This document shows positions 8,772 to 17,486 of a DNA stretch of 64,000 nt, piece after piece. The stretch's first letter is position 1. The number at the start of each line of letters is the position of its first letter. Source of the DNA: an uncultured Oscillospiraceae bacterium (GTDB taxonomy: Bacteria > Bacillota > Clostridia > Oscillospirales > Oscillospiraceae); the NCBI GenBank assembly GCA_944382965.1, contig CALWOA010000001.1, forward strand, positions 124,001-188,000, given 5' to 3'. The position numbers and the translations under genes were made by a program. A model generated the notes under the pieces. It did not search any database and was not told the DNA's origin. It saw only the letters and a program-made list of their open reading frames with translations.

Positions 8772-9485
8772 ATGGAATTTGAAAGACTCTACGCACCCAG
8801 CCTGAAAGATCTGTTTGTGCAGCAGCTTCAGGGGATGATTTTGTCGGGGGATTTGCCCCTGGGAACCAAGCTGCCGCCGGAGCGGGAACTGTGCCAGCAG
8901 ATGCATGTCAGCCGGGCGGTGGTCAACTCCGGCATCGCGGAACTGGCCCGCCAGGGATTCCTGGAGGTACTGCCCCGGCAGGGGGCCTATGTCACGGACT
9001 ATCGCCGCAATGGCAATATGGATACCCTGATGGCCATTATGCACTATAATGGCGGGGTACTGGGCAGGGAAGAAATCCGCTCCATCCTGGAAGTACGCTG
9101 GGGATTGGAACAGATGACCGTCAGCCGCGCCATTGATTTTGCCAGTGACGAGGATTTGGAGCGGTTGGGCCAATATGTCCGGGCACTGGGGAGCAATCCC
9201 TGTCCATCTCCGCCTCAGGCTGCGGAGCTGGCATTTCAGTTCCACCACGAGCTGACTCTGGCGGGCGGAAATTCTATTTTGCCGCTGATTTATCTTTCCT
9301 TTAAGGTGCCATGTACGGCGCTGTGGATTCGCTTTTGTAGAAAATTCGGGGTTCACGCCCTGCATGATAATGTCCAGGAGCTATATCGGCACCTTCTGAA
9401 CCGGGACAAAGAAGGAGCCTCCCGCTGGGCTCAGAAATATTTGACGGAAGCCATCAGCGGCAGTCAGCAGATTTATGAAGCATAA
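8772..9485 (+). CDS. GntR family transcriptional regulator (FadR/FCD subfamily)
   Basis: The start is ATG 8772, nine bases after AAGGAG; earlier in-frame ATGs overlap the ribosome site or operator. The 237-residue protein has an N-terminal winged helix (residues about 8-72) with the typical GntR pattern LPPERELCQQMHVSRAVV and GFLEVLPRQGAYV. An all-helical FCD-like effector domain follows (about 95-225). The FCD type usually binds a carboxylate, sometimes through a metal. It is divergent from the hypB operon, and both units carry TGGT-N3-ACCA palindromes, so it probably controls that operon and itself. The ligand cannot be told from sequence. Confidence 0.85.
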   Translation: MEFERLYAPSLKDLFVQQLQGMILSGDLPLGTKLPPERELCQQMHVSRAVVNSGIAELARQGFLEVLPRQGAYVTDYRRNGNMDTLMAIMHYNGGVLGREEIRSILEVRWGLEQMTVSRAIDFASDEDLERLGQYVRALGSNPCPSPPQAAELAFQFHHELTLAGGNSILPLIYLSFKVPCTALWIRFCRKFGVHALHDNVQELYRHLLNRDKEGASRWAQKYLTEAISGSQQIYEA

Positions 9486-9489
9486 AAAC

Positions 9490-9521
9490 ATCCCCTGTTG
9501 GAATTTCAACCAACAGGGGAT
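9490..9521. terminator. Bidirectional terminator between the GntR gene and argD
   Basis: A 12-bp perfect stem (ATCCCCTGTTGG / CCAACAGGGGAT) with an 8-base loop has T-rich tails on both strands. Confidence 0.85.
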
Positions 9522-9544
9522 ATTTTCGCTTTGTAAACACTGGA

Positions 9545-10708
9545 TTAAGCACAGGCTTCCTTGATAATGGAAACGGCTTTCATTAGTATGTCCATGGGGA
9601 TATTCAGAGCCGGAAGCAGCCGGACTTTCCTTTTCGCAGTCAGGCACAGCACGCCTTTTTCCATGCAGACTTTTACCACCTCGGATGCCGGTTTTTTTGT
9701 CTGGATACCGATCATCAATCCAAGGCCGCATACGGATTCGATGCCCTCTGCGCCGGCTAAGGCAGCAAAGACCGCTTCGCTCTTTTTTCGAACCTCTGCC
9801 AGGAAGGCATCATCCAGACGATTCAGAATGCTCAAAGCCCCGGCGCAGCACACCGGGTTTCCTCCGAAGGTTGAGCCGTGATCGCCAAAGCCCAGAACTG
9901 CCTCTACTTTCTCTCCCAATAAGGTAGCGCCCAGAGGCAAACCGCCCCCCAGTCCCTTTGCGGTGGAAACCACATCGGGCTGGATTCCGTAGTGCATATA
10001 GGCGTAAAGTTTGCCGCTGCGGCCGTTGCCGGTCTGTACTTCATCCACCATCAGCAGAATATCCTGCTCCTGGGCCAGTTTCGCCACCGCCTGAACATAA
10101 TCCTTATTCAATACATTCACGCCGCCCTCGCCTTGAACGCACTCCAGCAAAATAGCGGCAACGGAATACTGGCGGCAAAGCTGCCGCATATGGTCAATGT
10201 CGTTGGCCCGGGCGTAGACAAAGCCTGGGGGCAGAGGCTGGAACAGTTCGTGGTAGTGATCCTGACCGGTGGCGGCCAGGGTGGTCAAGGTGCGTCCGTG
10301 GAAACTGTTTTCCAGCGTTATGATGGTATAGCAGCTGCTTCCTTTTTTATCGGCGGCATACTTTCGTGCAACTTTGATGGCGCATTCGTTGGCTTCCGCG
10401 CCGGAATTGCAGAAGAAAACCTTCTTCATTCCGGTTTTTTGGCACAGCAGCTGGGCAAGCTGGGCGCAGGGCTGGGTGTAGTACAGATTGGACATGTGCT
10501 GCACCTTTCCCAACTGCTGGATCACCGCTTCTTTCCATGCGTCGTCGGCAATTCCAAAGGCGGTGACGCCAATGCCGCTGCCCATATCGATGTATTCTTT
10601 TCCGGTTTCATCGTAAACCAGGGAACCCTTCCCGGAAACCACTTCGATGGGGAACCGGGCATAGGTATTGGCTACATAGGTTTTATCGATGGATTTCAGA
10701 TTCGTCAT
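9545..10708 (-). CDS. argD: Acetylornithine aminotransferase
   Basis: Class III PLP-dependent aminotransferase that converts N-acetylglutamate semialdehyde to N-acetylornithine. ATG 10708 (MTNLKSIDKTYVANTY) is chosen because GGGAG lies nine bases upstream; the frame runs further 5' but inside argB. The protein has 387 residues, normal for ArgD. Family landmarks are SGAEANECAIK, LLMVDEVQTGNGR, and the PLP-lysine segment STAKGLGGGLPLG. The first 26 bases overlap the end of argB, showing translational coupling. It is the last gene of argCJBD and ends at a shared terminator. Confidence 0.93.
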   Translation of the reverse strand: MTNLKSIDKTYVANTYARFPIEVVSGKGSLVYDETGKEYIDMGSGIGVTAFGIADDAWKEAVIQQLGKVQHMSNLYYTQPCAQLAQLLCQKTGMKKVFFCNSGAEANECAIKVARKYAADKKGSSCYTIITLENSFHGRTLTTLAATGQDHYHELFQPLPPGFVYARANDIDHMRQLCRQYSVAAILLECVQGEGGVNVLNKDYVQAVAKLAQEQDILLMVDEVQTGNGRSGKLYAYMHYGIQPDVVSTAKGLGGGLPLGATLLGEKVEAVLGFGDHGSTFGGNPVCCAGALSILNRLDDAFLAEVRKKSEAVFAALAGAEGIESVCGLGLMIGIQTKKPASEVVKVCMEKGVLCLTAKRKVRLLPALNIPMDILMKAVSIIKEACA

Positions 10709-11582
10709 ATGCTTCATCTCCCACAACCATAGTACCGGCGCCTTCGTCGGTGAGAATCTCCATGAGAATCGAATGGGGCACCCGTCCGTCCATGATGATG
10801 ACGCTGCTGACGCCTTTGGCAATGGCCTCAATGCAGCAATCCACCTTGGGAATCATACCCCCGGAGATAACCCCTTGCTCAAACAGAGCTTTCGCTTTGG
10901 AAACGGTGAGCATGGGAATCAGGGTACTGGGATCGTCTTTTTTCTGCAGTACACCGTCAATGTCGGTCATCATAATCAGACGCTTTGCTTTCAGCGCTCC
11001 GGCAATGCAGGCAGCGGCAGTATCCCCGTTGATGTTGTATACGTTGCCATCCTTATCGCAGCCCAGGGTGGAAATTACCGGGATATACCCCTTTTCCAGC
11101 AGATCCATTACCGGCTGAATGTTGATATTGGTAATCTTTCCTACGTATCCCAGTTTTGGATCCTTCATTTCCGCTTCAATCAGATGACCGTCCATACCGG
11201 AAAGCCCCATGGCCTTACCGCCTTTGGTTTGCAGCAGGTTGACTAGGGTTTTGTTCACCCGGCCTGCCAGCACCATTTGTACAATGTCTACCGTTTCTTT
11301 GTCCGTGACCCGAAGCCCATCAACAAACTGGGCTTTCTTACCCAGTTTTCCCATCAATTCGCTGATTTCCGGCCCGCCGCCGTGAACCAGTACGACCTTC
11401 ACACCCACCAGCCATAGCAGCAAAATGTCCTCCATGACCTGCATTTTCAGCTGATCGTGAATCATGGCGTTTCCGCCGTACTTTACGACCACGATCTGAC
11501 CGTTATACTTGCGAATATAGGGCAGGGCTTCGGTCAGTACCTGCGCCCGCTGGGCGTTGGAAAAAATATCGACTGTATCCAT
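10683..11582 (-). CDS. argB: Acetylglutamate kinase
   Basis: A 299-residue amino-acid-kinase-fold enzyme that phosphorylates N-acetylglutamate. Motifs are VVKYGGNAM near residue 33, VLVHGGGPEI near 64, NINGDTAAACIAGALKA near 180 and the C-terminal GGMIPKVDCC segment. The second step of arginine synthesis fits its place between argJ and argD. The gap to argJ is nine bases. The length and the C-terminal lysine-containing loop resemble the arginine-inhibited hexameric type, but feedback control was not tested. Confidence 0.94.
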   Translation of the reverse strand: MDTVDIFSNAQRAQVLTEALPYIRKYNGQIVVVKYGGNAMIHDQLKMQVMEDILLLWLVGVKVVLVHGGGPEISELMGKLGKKAQFVDGLRVTDKETVDIVQMVLAGRVNKTLVNLLQTKGGKAMGLSGMDGHLIEAEMKDPKLGYVGKITNINIQPVMDLLEKGYIPVISTLGCDKDGNVYNINGDTAAACIAGALKAKRLIMMTDIDGVLQKKDDPSTLIPMLTVSKAKALFEQGVISGGMIPKVDCCIEAIAKGVSSVIIMDGRVPHSILMEILTDEGAGTMVVGDEAYDESEIHR

Positions 11583-11591
11583 ATCTTGCCC

Positions 11592-12806
11592 TCACGTTCT
11601 GTAGTCGCCGTTGATGTGGACGTATTCATAGGTCAGATCGCAGCCCCAGGCAGTAGCCTCTGCGCTGCCATCACCCAGGAAAATGAGAATTTCAATCTCC
11701 GTTTCCAGTAATACCTTTTTCGCCAGCTCTTCGGAAAAGTCGACTCCGGCGCCGCCCTGACAGACAGCCACTTCTCCTGCGGGGGAGCGGAAGGAAACAT
11801 CCACTTTGCTGACATCTACCTGTGCACCGCTGTAGCCGATGGCACACAAAATCCGTCCCCAGTTAGCATCGGCACCGAACATGGCGGCTTTGGTCAGACT
11901 GGAACAGATAACACTCTTTGCAATCGTCTTGGCAGCATCCCAGTCCTTTGCACCCGTGACCTTGCATTCCAGCAGCTTCGTTGCGCCTTCGCCGTCACCG
12001 GCAATGCTGCGGCACAGATGAATGTTCACGGTGTTCAGTGCCTTCATGAACTGGGTAAAGTCTTCACCTTCACTGTCAATGGGCGCATTTCCGGCCAATC
12101 CGTTGGCCAGAATGGTAACCATGTCGTTGGTGGAAGTATCCCCGTCCACGCTGATCATGTTGAAGGTCTTCTGAATGTCCCCACTGAGCGCTTTTTGAAG
12201 CATTTCTGGAGAAATTGCTGCGTCCGTGGTGAGAAATACCAGCATGGTAGCCATATTGGGATGGATCATCCCGCTGCCTTTGGCGATGCCGCCGATGTGG
12301 CAGGTTTTGCCGCCCAGCTGAAATTCTACTGCAATTTCCTTTGGCTTGGTGTCCGTGGTCATGATGGCCTCGCAGGCATCGGCGCTGCCGTTGGGATTCA
12401 GCAGGGAAACCAGTTGAGGAATATGCTCGGCGATGGGGTCGATGCACAGTGGCTGACCGATTACGCCGGTGGAAGCAATTACCACATCGTCCGGACCGAT
12501 TCCCAATGCTTTGGCTGTTAGAACGCTCATTTCTTCTGCAATTTGAATCCCGTTGGCATTGCAGGTGTTGGCGTTGCCGCTATTGCAGACCACTGCCTGA
12601 GCCTTTCCGTCTGCCAGGTGGGATTTGGTTACGATCAAGGGCGCGCCCTTCACCAGATTGGTGGTGTAAACCGCAGCAGCGCTGCACGGCGCCTGGCTGT
12701 AAATCAAGGCAAGATCCTTTTTTGTCCGGTTTTTACGGATGCCGCAATGAATGCCTGCGGCTACAAATCCCTTTGCGGCGCAAACGCCGCCGGATATTAA
12801 CTTCAT
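11592..12806 (-). CDS. argJ: Bifunctional glutamate N-acetyltransferase / ornithine acetyltransferase
   Basis: ATG 12806 gives MKLISGGVCAAKGF and follows AGAGGA by six bases; the GTG/ATG further upstream is less good. The 404-residue protein has the self-cleavage region KGSGMIHPNMATML, where the chain is cut between Ala and the nucleophilic Thr to give alpha and beta subunits. It recycles the acetyl group from N-acetylornithine to glutamate. No argA or argE is seen, which agrees with a cyclic pathway. It lies between argC (17-bp gap) and argB. Confidence 0.93.
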   Translation of the reverse strand: MKLISGGVCAAKGFVAAGIHCGIRKNRTKKDLALIYSQAPCSAAAVYTTNLVKGAPLIVTKSHLADGKAQAVVCNSGNANTCNANGIQIAEEMSVLTAKALGIGPDDVVIASTGVIGQPLCIDPIAEHIPQLVSLLNPNGSADACEAIMTTDTKPKEIAVEFQLGGKTCHIGGIAKGSGMIHPNMATMLVFLTTDAAISPEMLQKALSGDIQKTFNMISVDGDTSTNDMVTILANGLAGNAPIDSEGEDFTQFMKALNTVNIHLCRSIAGDGEGATKLLECKVTGAKDWDAAKTIAKSVICSSLTKAAMFGADANWGRILCAIGYSGAQVDVSKVDVSFRSPAGEVAVCQGGAGVDFSEELAKKVLLETEIEILIFLGDGSAEATAWGCDLTYEYVHINGDYRT

Positions 12807-12823
12807 AGTAATTCCTCTCTTCC

Positions 12824-13747
12824 TCAACCGCCGATGTTCAGACCGGTGGTTTCCTCCAATCCCAGGATGATGTTCATATTTTGAATGGCGGCGCCGGATG
12901 CGCCCTTGCCCAGGTTATCAAAGAAAGCCATCAGCAAAATTCGCTCTTCATTGCCGCCAAGACAGATAGCCATGTCATCTCGTCCTGCCAGTGCATTTGC
13001 AGCGGCCATACTGGTCAGCGGCATGGTGTCAAAATGGACGATTGGCCCGTGGTAACAGCTGGAATAAATGTCTGCCAGATCCTTCTGAGTGCCACGAATA
13101 TCCGATTGGAATAGAGGAACGGTCACCAGCATCCCACTATAAAAATCCGATACAATGGGGCAGAAAACAGGTGCTTTTTCCAGACCGCAAATGCGGACCA
13201 TCTCCGGAAGATGCTTATGCTTCTGGGTCAATCCGTACTGCCTGGGCGCAGATAATTCCAGCGGAGGATTGGCGCTTTCGTATTCACCAATCATTTTTTT
13301 CCCGCCGCCGGAGTAACCGGTTACGGAAAAACAGGTCAGGGCCGCGTCCTTGCTGAGAATTCCAGCTTGAATTAAGGGCTGCACCAGGGCAATGAAACCG
13401 CTGGCATGACATCCGGGATTTGCGACCCGGCGGGAAACGGCGATTTTTTCCCGGAATCCTGCCAGCTCCGCAAAGCCATAATCCCAACCCGGTGCGGTTC
13501 GGTGGGCGGTGGAGGTGTCGATGATAGCGGTGTTTCCATGCACCATGGAGGCAGCTTCCACTGCTGCGTCGTCAGGCAAGCAAAAAAATGCCACATCAGC
13601 GGCATTGATGGCGTCTTCTCGGGCTTTGGGGTCTTTTCGCAAAGATTCCGGAAGGGTGATCAAAGAAATATCTTGTCGGGACTGGAGCCGTTGGTGAATG
13701 CGAAGTCCTGTGGTTCCGGCGCTGCCGTCAATAAAAACATGGATCAT
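12824..13747 (-). CDS. argC: N-acetyl-gamma-glutamyl-phosphate reductase (short, type 2)
   Basis: The ATG at 13747 (MIHVFIDGSAGTTGL) is ten bases after AGGAGG and is preferred over 13768. At 307 residues it is the shorter ArgC class. Landmarks are the N-terminal NADP loop GSAGTTG and the catalytic Cys in ANPGCHASGF. The enzyme reduces acetylglutamyl phosphate to the semialdehyde. It is the first gene of argCJBD and has a near-perfect promoter about 75 bp upstream. Confidence 0.92.
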   Translation of the reverse strand: MIHVFIDGSAGTTGLRIHQRLQSRQDISLITLPESLRKDPKAREDAINAADVAFFCLPDDAAVEAASMVHGNTAIIDTSTAHRTAPGWDYGFAELAGFREKIAVSRRVANPGCHASGFIALVQPLIQAGILSKDAALTCFSVTGYSGGGKKMIGEYESANPPLELSAPRQYGLTQKHKHLPEMVRICGLEKAPVFCPIVSDFYSGMLVTVPLFQSDIRGTQKDLADIYSSCYHGPIVHFDTMPLTSMAAANALAGRDDMAICLGGNEERILLMAFFDNLGKGASGAAIQNMNIILGLEETTGLNIGG

Positions 13748-13821
13748 GGAATTGTCGCCTCCTGTCATGTGCCCACTGTATTGGAGAGCTTGCCTGGGGA
13801 ACAGGTGTTTGTCTTGGAGAG

Positions 13822-13850
13822 ATTATAGCGCTGCTTTATTTGCATGTCAA
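13822..13850 (-). promoter_or_regulatory. Consensus sigma-A promoter of argCJBD
   Basis: Minus-strand TTGACA (13845-13850), exactly 17 bp, then TATAAT (13822-13827). Both hexamers are perfect, as expected for a strong repressible promoter. Confidence 0.88.
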
Positions 13851-13890
13851 TATAAATATTCAATAATATACATAAACTATGAATATTTTA
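13851..13890 (-). promoter_or_regulatory. Candidate ArgR (ARG box) operators upstream of argC
   Basis: Two AT-rich half-palindromes resemble ARG boxes: TTGAATATTTATA on the minus strand (13851-13864) directly behind the -35, and TGAATATTTTA on the plus strand (13880-13890). A third similar string is at 14027-14039. These match TGAATA-like ArgR/AhrC sites only in part, so the call is tentative. Confidence 0.4.
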
Positions 13891-14059
13891 GAGATATAAC
13901 CAAAAACCGAATGGATATAATGCATAATATAGGAATTTTATACATATTGTGATAGATATAAGAGGGATAAAGAAAGAAATAACGCAAATTTATATCATAT
14001 AACGGCGGAATAATACAAGAAAACACTGAATATTTTCCAGAATATACAATTCTATACTA
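13891..14059. other. AT-rich gene-free stretch between argC and the dipeptidase gene
   Basis: Together with the promoter and ARG-box region this leaves about 310 bp without a gene. It is far richer in A and T than its surroundings, with runs such as GATATAATGCATAATATAGG. No open frame with a ribosome site is visible. Confidence 0.6.
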
Positions 14060-14061
14060 AA

Positions 14062-14093
14062 AAAGAAAATCCGTCAGGAATATCCTGACGGAT
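14062..14093 (-). terminator. Terminator of the nitroreductase/dipeptidase operon
   Basis: ATCCGTCAGGA / TCCTGACGGAT hairpin (14069-14093), followed on the minus strand by TTTTCTTTTTT. Confidence 0.85.
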
Positions 14094-14120
14094 TATAAAA
14101 ATAGAGCAGCTATATCGCCA

Positions 14121-15530
14121 TTAGAAGGAAAGGTCCATCAGCCGATTCACGGCCAGAATATAGATCTTCAGCGCCTGGAAAAGCAGGGCCTTCGGTACGC
14201 CTTCATTTGCACCGTGCATCTGGCCTACAAAGTCCGGATACTTTGTATCCGGCGCTTCAATGCCAAAGCTGACCGCATTTTTGAAGTGACGGGCATAGGT
14301 TCCGCCGCCCATGGTAAAGGGCTTGTCGTTTCTTCCGGTCACTTCATTATAAGAGCGGATACAGGCCTCGATTTCGGGGGAATCCGCAGGAATATAGAAA
14401 GGAACCCGGTCCTTTTCCGCAACAAACCGGGCGTCGCCCTGCTTTGCCAGCTTGCCGCAGGCGGCTTCCATCTCTTCGGCGGTGATGCTGGTGGGGTAGC
14501 GTACATCGATTGTCTGGCGCAGAATACCGTCATGCATGGAAATCACACCGCCAATACAAGTCAGGGGCGTAAAAATGGTATCGGTTGCGGCAATGCCAAA
14601 GGAAGAACCATCGGTGGAAGCCATCAGCTGCCGCAGCATGGTCAGGTAGCGGTTCTCCGCGTCCGAGCAAAGATGGTTGTCCAGAAGATAGTCCGTGACC
14701 AGGGCGATGGCGTTAATGGTTCCTTCCGGCGTAGAAGCATGACCGCCCTTGCCGTGACCGGTGATTCGCACAATGCCATTTTCTTCCTGGGACAGGGAAA
14801 TTCTATCGGTTTCCTTCAAACCGGAAATGTCACAGCGGACCAGGGCATAGGCAAGATCCGGCACCACATTGTTGGCAACGCCGCCTTGGAAGTCTACCAG
14901 ATTGCCGCTGAGAGGAGTACTGACAAAGGTGCCGCCAAATCCGCCTTTTTCCCCATGTCCCACGGGGAACTCTGCGTCCGGAGTGAAGCAGAACGCCGGC
15001 ATGGGGTAGTGTTCCAGGTAGTAGTCCACATCTTCCATTCCGGTTTCCTCCGCACCGCCCAGAAGAATCCGAAGGGTGTAGGGAAGGGGTTCGCCAGTTT
15101 CCTGGCAGTATTCTTGGAAGAATTTTGCCAGATACAGCGTAATGACCGCAGGTCCTTTGTCATCTGCCACACCACGGCCCATGACGAAGCCTTCCCGCTC
15201 TGTCAGGCAGAAGGGGTCATGATTCCAGCCGTTTCCCGCAGGCACCACATCCAGGTGGGTAATGGCAGCGATTTGCTTTTCGCTTTTTCCGGGAATGTCG
15301 GCATACACCAGGTACCCATCGCAATCTTGCGTGGAAAGCCCAAAGCGGCCTGCAATTTCCAGAGCCCTGTCCAAAGCTTTCCGAACACCTGCTCCGAAGG
15401 GAGCATTCTGTGCCGGATCTGACCGGACACTGTTCACTTCGATGAGGGATGCCAGATCCTTCAGCAAAGCATCCTGGTTTTCCTGAAGGAACTTGTCAAC
15501 CCGCTGCATCAGCACAGATTCATTAATCAT
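14121..15530 (-). CDS. Sapep/PepV-type M20 dipeptidase
   Basis: A 469-residue metallopeptidase of the M20 family in the dipeptidase branch that includes PepV and Sapep. Visible metal-site and catalytic motifs are THLDVVPAG (His and Asp), GVADDKGP (bridging Asp), GGAEETGMED (catalytic Glu pair), TPDAEFPV and the C-terminal GGGTYARHF. Such enzymes release amino acids from short peptides in the cytoplasm. The start overlaps the end of the nitroreductase gene by four bases (ATGA), so the two are translationally coupled. Confidence 0.88.
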   Translation of the reverse strand: MINESVLMQRVDKFLQENQDALLKDLASLIEVNSVRSDPAQNAPFGAGVRKALDRALEIAGRFGLSTQDCDGYLVYADIPGKSEKQIAAITHLDVVPAGNGWNHDPFCLTEREGFVMGRGVADDKGPAVITLYLAKFFQEYCQETGEPLPYTLRILLGGAEETGMEDVDYYLEHYPMPAFCFTPDAEFPVGHGEKGGFGGTFVSTPLSGNLVDFQGGVANNVVPDLAYALVRCDISGLKETDRISLSQEENGIVRITGHGKGGHASTPEGTINAIALVTDYLLDNHLCSDAENRYLTMLRQLMASTDGSSFGIAATDTIFTPLTCIGGVISMHDGILRQTIDVRYPTSITAEEMEAACGKLAKQGDARFVAEKDRVPFYIPADSPEIEACIRSYNEVTGRNDKPFTMGGGTYARHFKNAVSFGIEAPDTKYPDFVGQMHGANEGVPKALLFQALKIYILAVNRLMDLSF

Positions 15531-16288
15531 TCTCCATTCTCCTTTTCTTCGGACGAAAAATCCGTTTGATACTGGCTCAGATACATCCCCACAGAGCGGG
15601 TCATCTCCCGGGAAAAATCCGAATTATATTTTCGCTGGCAGAAGGCCTGGCACCAGCTGTCAAAGCTGCGCTGACCGGCTTTGCCGCCTAGAAGTTTTTG
15701 CAGTTCCTCTGCATCCATGCAGCGGTAGCCGTTTTCGTGGACAATCTGCTCCATGGGACACCTGGTAGGTTTGGGGCGTTCCTGCTGCTGCTTTGTTGGG
15801 TAGCCCAGAACCAGCATCACCGCTGGAAATACATACTCCGGCAGGGACAGCAGCTTGCGCTGGGTCTCGCAGTTTTCCATAATATCCCCAATGTAGCACG
15901 AGCCGATTCCCAGACTTTCGGCCGCCATTACGGCATTTTGGGCGGCGATTGCGGTATCCGTTACCGCCAGCATCAGATCTCCGACACCCGGCTCCCGGGG
16001 AGAGCAGCCCGTCATCCGGTAAGCGTCGTACCACTTTTTGCAGTCGGCGCAGAAGACCAAAACCATAGGCGCTTTCGCGATAAAGGGCTGGTTGTCGCAG
16101 GACACAGCCAATGCCGCTTTTAATGCCGGATCGGTAATGTCCAGAATGGTGTACAGCTGCTGATTTCCGGCAGTGGGAGCCTGGACAGCCGCCTGTAAGA
16201 TGGCGCTTTTTTCATCCTCCCCAATGGGCTGATCCAGAAAAGCACGGACGGATTTGCGCTGATACAGACTTTTTATTGCTTCGTTCAT
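15527..16288 (-). CDS. Nitroreductase family FMN protein
   Basis: A 253-residue protein with the nitroreductase start pattern LYQRKSVRAFLDQPI (FMN-phosphate Arg) and PTAGNQQLYTI near residue 38. The middle GxGSCYIGDI and GYPTKQ segments are also typical. It lacks ferredoxin motifs. It could be an NfsA-like flavin reductase. The link with a dipeptidase in the same operon gives no clear substrate. It is the first gene after the promoter at 16342-16370. Confidence 0.85.
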   Translation of the reverse strand: MNEAIKSLYQRKSVRAFLDQPIGEDEKSAILQAAVQAPTAGNQQLYTILDITDPALKAALAVSCDNQPFIAKAPMVLVFCADCKKWYDAYRMTGCSPREPGVGDLMLAVTDTAIAAQNAVMAAESLGIGSCYIGDIMENCETQRKLLSLPEYVFPAVMLVLGYPTKQQQERPKPTRCPMEQIVHENGYRCMDAEELQKLLGGKAGQRSFDSWCQAFCQRKYNSDFSREMTRSVGMYLSQYQTDFSSEEKENGE

Positions 16289-16341
16289 GGCGATATGGGC
16301 CGCTGAAGCGGTCTTGCCTCCTTTTCTGTGGGTTTAGGTTC

Positions 16342-16370
16342 AAGATAATTTCAAACCAGGAAAAAGTCAA
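16342..16370 (-). promoter_or_regulatory. Promoter of the nitroreductase/dipeptidase operon
   Basis: Minus-strand TTGACT (16365-16370), a 17-bp spacer and TATCTT (16342-16347). Confidence 0.7.
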
Positions 16371-16397
16371 GACAAATTTCGCTTTCCCACAAATACA

Positions 16398-16427
16398 GCA
16401 GCCGGAACACCAAAGGTGTCCCGGCTG
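16398..16427 (-). terminator. Stem-loop after dhaM, probable terminator
   Basis: Arms CAGCCGGAACACC / GGTGTCCCGGCTG pair with one mismatch. The T tail on the minus strand is short, so termination may be partial. Confidence 0.6.
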
Positions 16428-16452
16428 TGGGGTGTGATTTGAAATTTTAGGA

Positions 16453-16839
16453 TTAGGAAGACAGTTTCGGCGTCTGGGCGGCGTCCCGAATGGCTTCCAC
16501 AATGCCGTCCATATCCATGCCCACGGCGGAAGATACTGCTGCGACTACGCTGCTCTCTACCACCGGACCGTCGACCATGCGAATGTCTGTGCCCTCAAAG
16601 GAATCAATTACCATTTCCGTGGTCATAATGGCGCTTCCCATATCAAACAGGACAATTACGCCATCCGTCCCGGCGACGGATTCGATGGCATCGTAGATCC
16701 GCTGAAAATCGGTGCCGATTCCGCCATCCGGCAGACCGCCGGCGGCAGCGATTGGTGCTTCCGGGGCCATTTGCAGGGCCAGTTCTCTGGTGCCTTCCGC
16801 AATCTTCTGGCTGTGAGACACAATGACAATTCCAACCAT
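16453..16839 (-). CDS. dhaM: DhaM, phosphotransfer subunit of dihydroxyacetone kinase
   Basis: A 128-residue EIIA-Man-like protein. The phosphorylated His is in IVIVSHSQKIAEG (residue 9). Only this single domain is present, without the HPr and EI-like extensions found in E. coli DhaM, as is usual in Firmicutes. It receives phosphate from HPr of the PTS and passes it to ADP bound to DhaL. It is the last gene of dhaKLM, 11 bp after dhaL. Confidence 0.92.
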   Translation of the reverse strand: MVGIVIVSHSQKIAEGTRELALQMAPEAPIAAAGGLPDGGIGTDFQRIYDAIESVAGTDGVIVLFDMGSAIMTTEMVIDSFEGTDIRMVDGPVVESSVVAAVSSAVGMDMDGIVEAIRDAAQTPKLSS

Positions 16840-16850
16840 TGGAATCCTCC

Positions 16851-17468
16851 TTATGCGAAATGCTTTGCGATGACGGAAAGCAGCAGGGCGAAGGAAGTAG
16901 CACCCGGGTCCTGATGTCCCAGACTCCGCTCTCCCAGATAGCTGGCGCGTCCCTTTGTGGCGATCATGCCCTTGGTGTTTTCCACGCCTGCCTGAGCTGC
17001 GGCAAGACCGGCGGCCAGAATCTCACCGACAGAACCGGATGCTGCCTTCATGGCCTCCAGGGCAGGAACCATGGCGTCCAGCATGGTCTGCTCTCCCGTG
17101 GTGGATTTGCCCCGGAATTTGACACCTTCCACAGCGGCGTCCAGCATGGCCAGAAAATCTGCCATGGTCAATTCCGTTTTTCCGTTGGCAGCAACGGCGG
17201 CTTTCATAAATGCAGTGCCATACAGAGGACCGGAAGCGCCGCCAACGGTGGATACCAGGGTCATGCCCACGGTTTTCAGAATGGTGCCCGCATCTTTTTC
17301 TGCCAGAGACGGCAGTTTATCCGCAACTGCCTGGAAGCCCCGGGCCATATTGATGCCATGGTCGCTGTCGCCAATGGGCATGTCCAGCTGGGTCAGAAAG
17401 TCCTTATTCTCCTGAATGATTCCATTCATACCTTCCAGAATGGAGATCAAATCGGCAATGGTTGCCAT
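16851..17468 (-). CDS. dhaL: DhaL, ADP-binding subunit of dihydroxyacetone kinase
   Basis: A 205-residue helical-barrel protein. The Mg-ADP aspartates are in IGDSDHGINMARGF (residues about 30-43), and the lid motif TVGGASGPLYGTAF is near 75. DhaL holds a permanently bound ADP that DhaM rephosphorylates, and it transfers phosphate to dihydroxyacetone on DhaK. It lies 18 bp after dhaK. Confidence 0.93.
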   Translation of the reverse strand: MATIADLISILEGMNGIIQENKDFLTQLDMPIGDSDHGINMARGFQAVADKLPSLAEKDAGTILKTVGMTLVSTVGGASGPLYGTAFMKAAVAANGKTELTMADFLAMLDAAVEGVKFRGKSTTGEQTMLDAMVPALEAMKAASGSVGEILAAGLAAAQAGVENTKGMIATKGRASYLGERSLGHQDPGATSFALLLSVIAKHFA

Positions 17469-17486
17469 GTGCGATTCCTCCTTAGA

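Noticed and set aside
10709..10831. N-terminal extension of argD
   Set aside because: The extra 41 codons lie inside argB and do not resemble ArgD; ATG 10708 has a good ribosome site.
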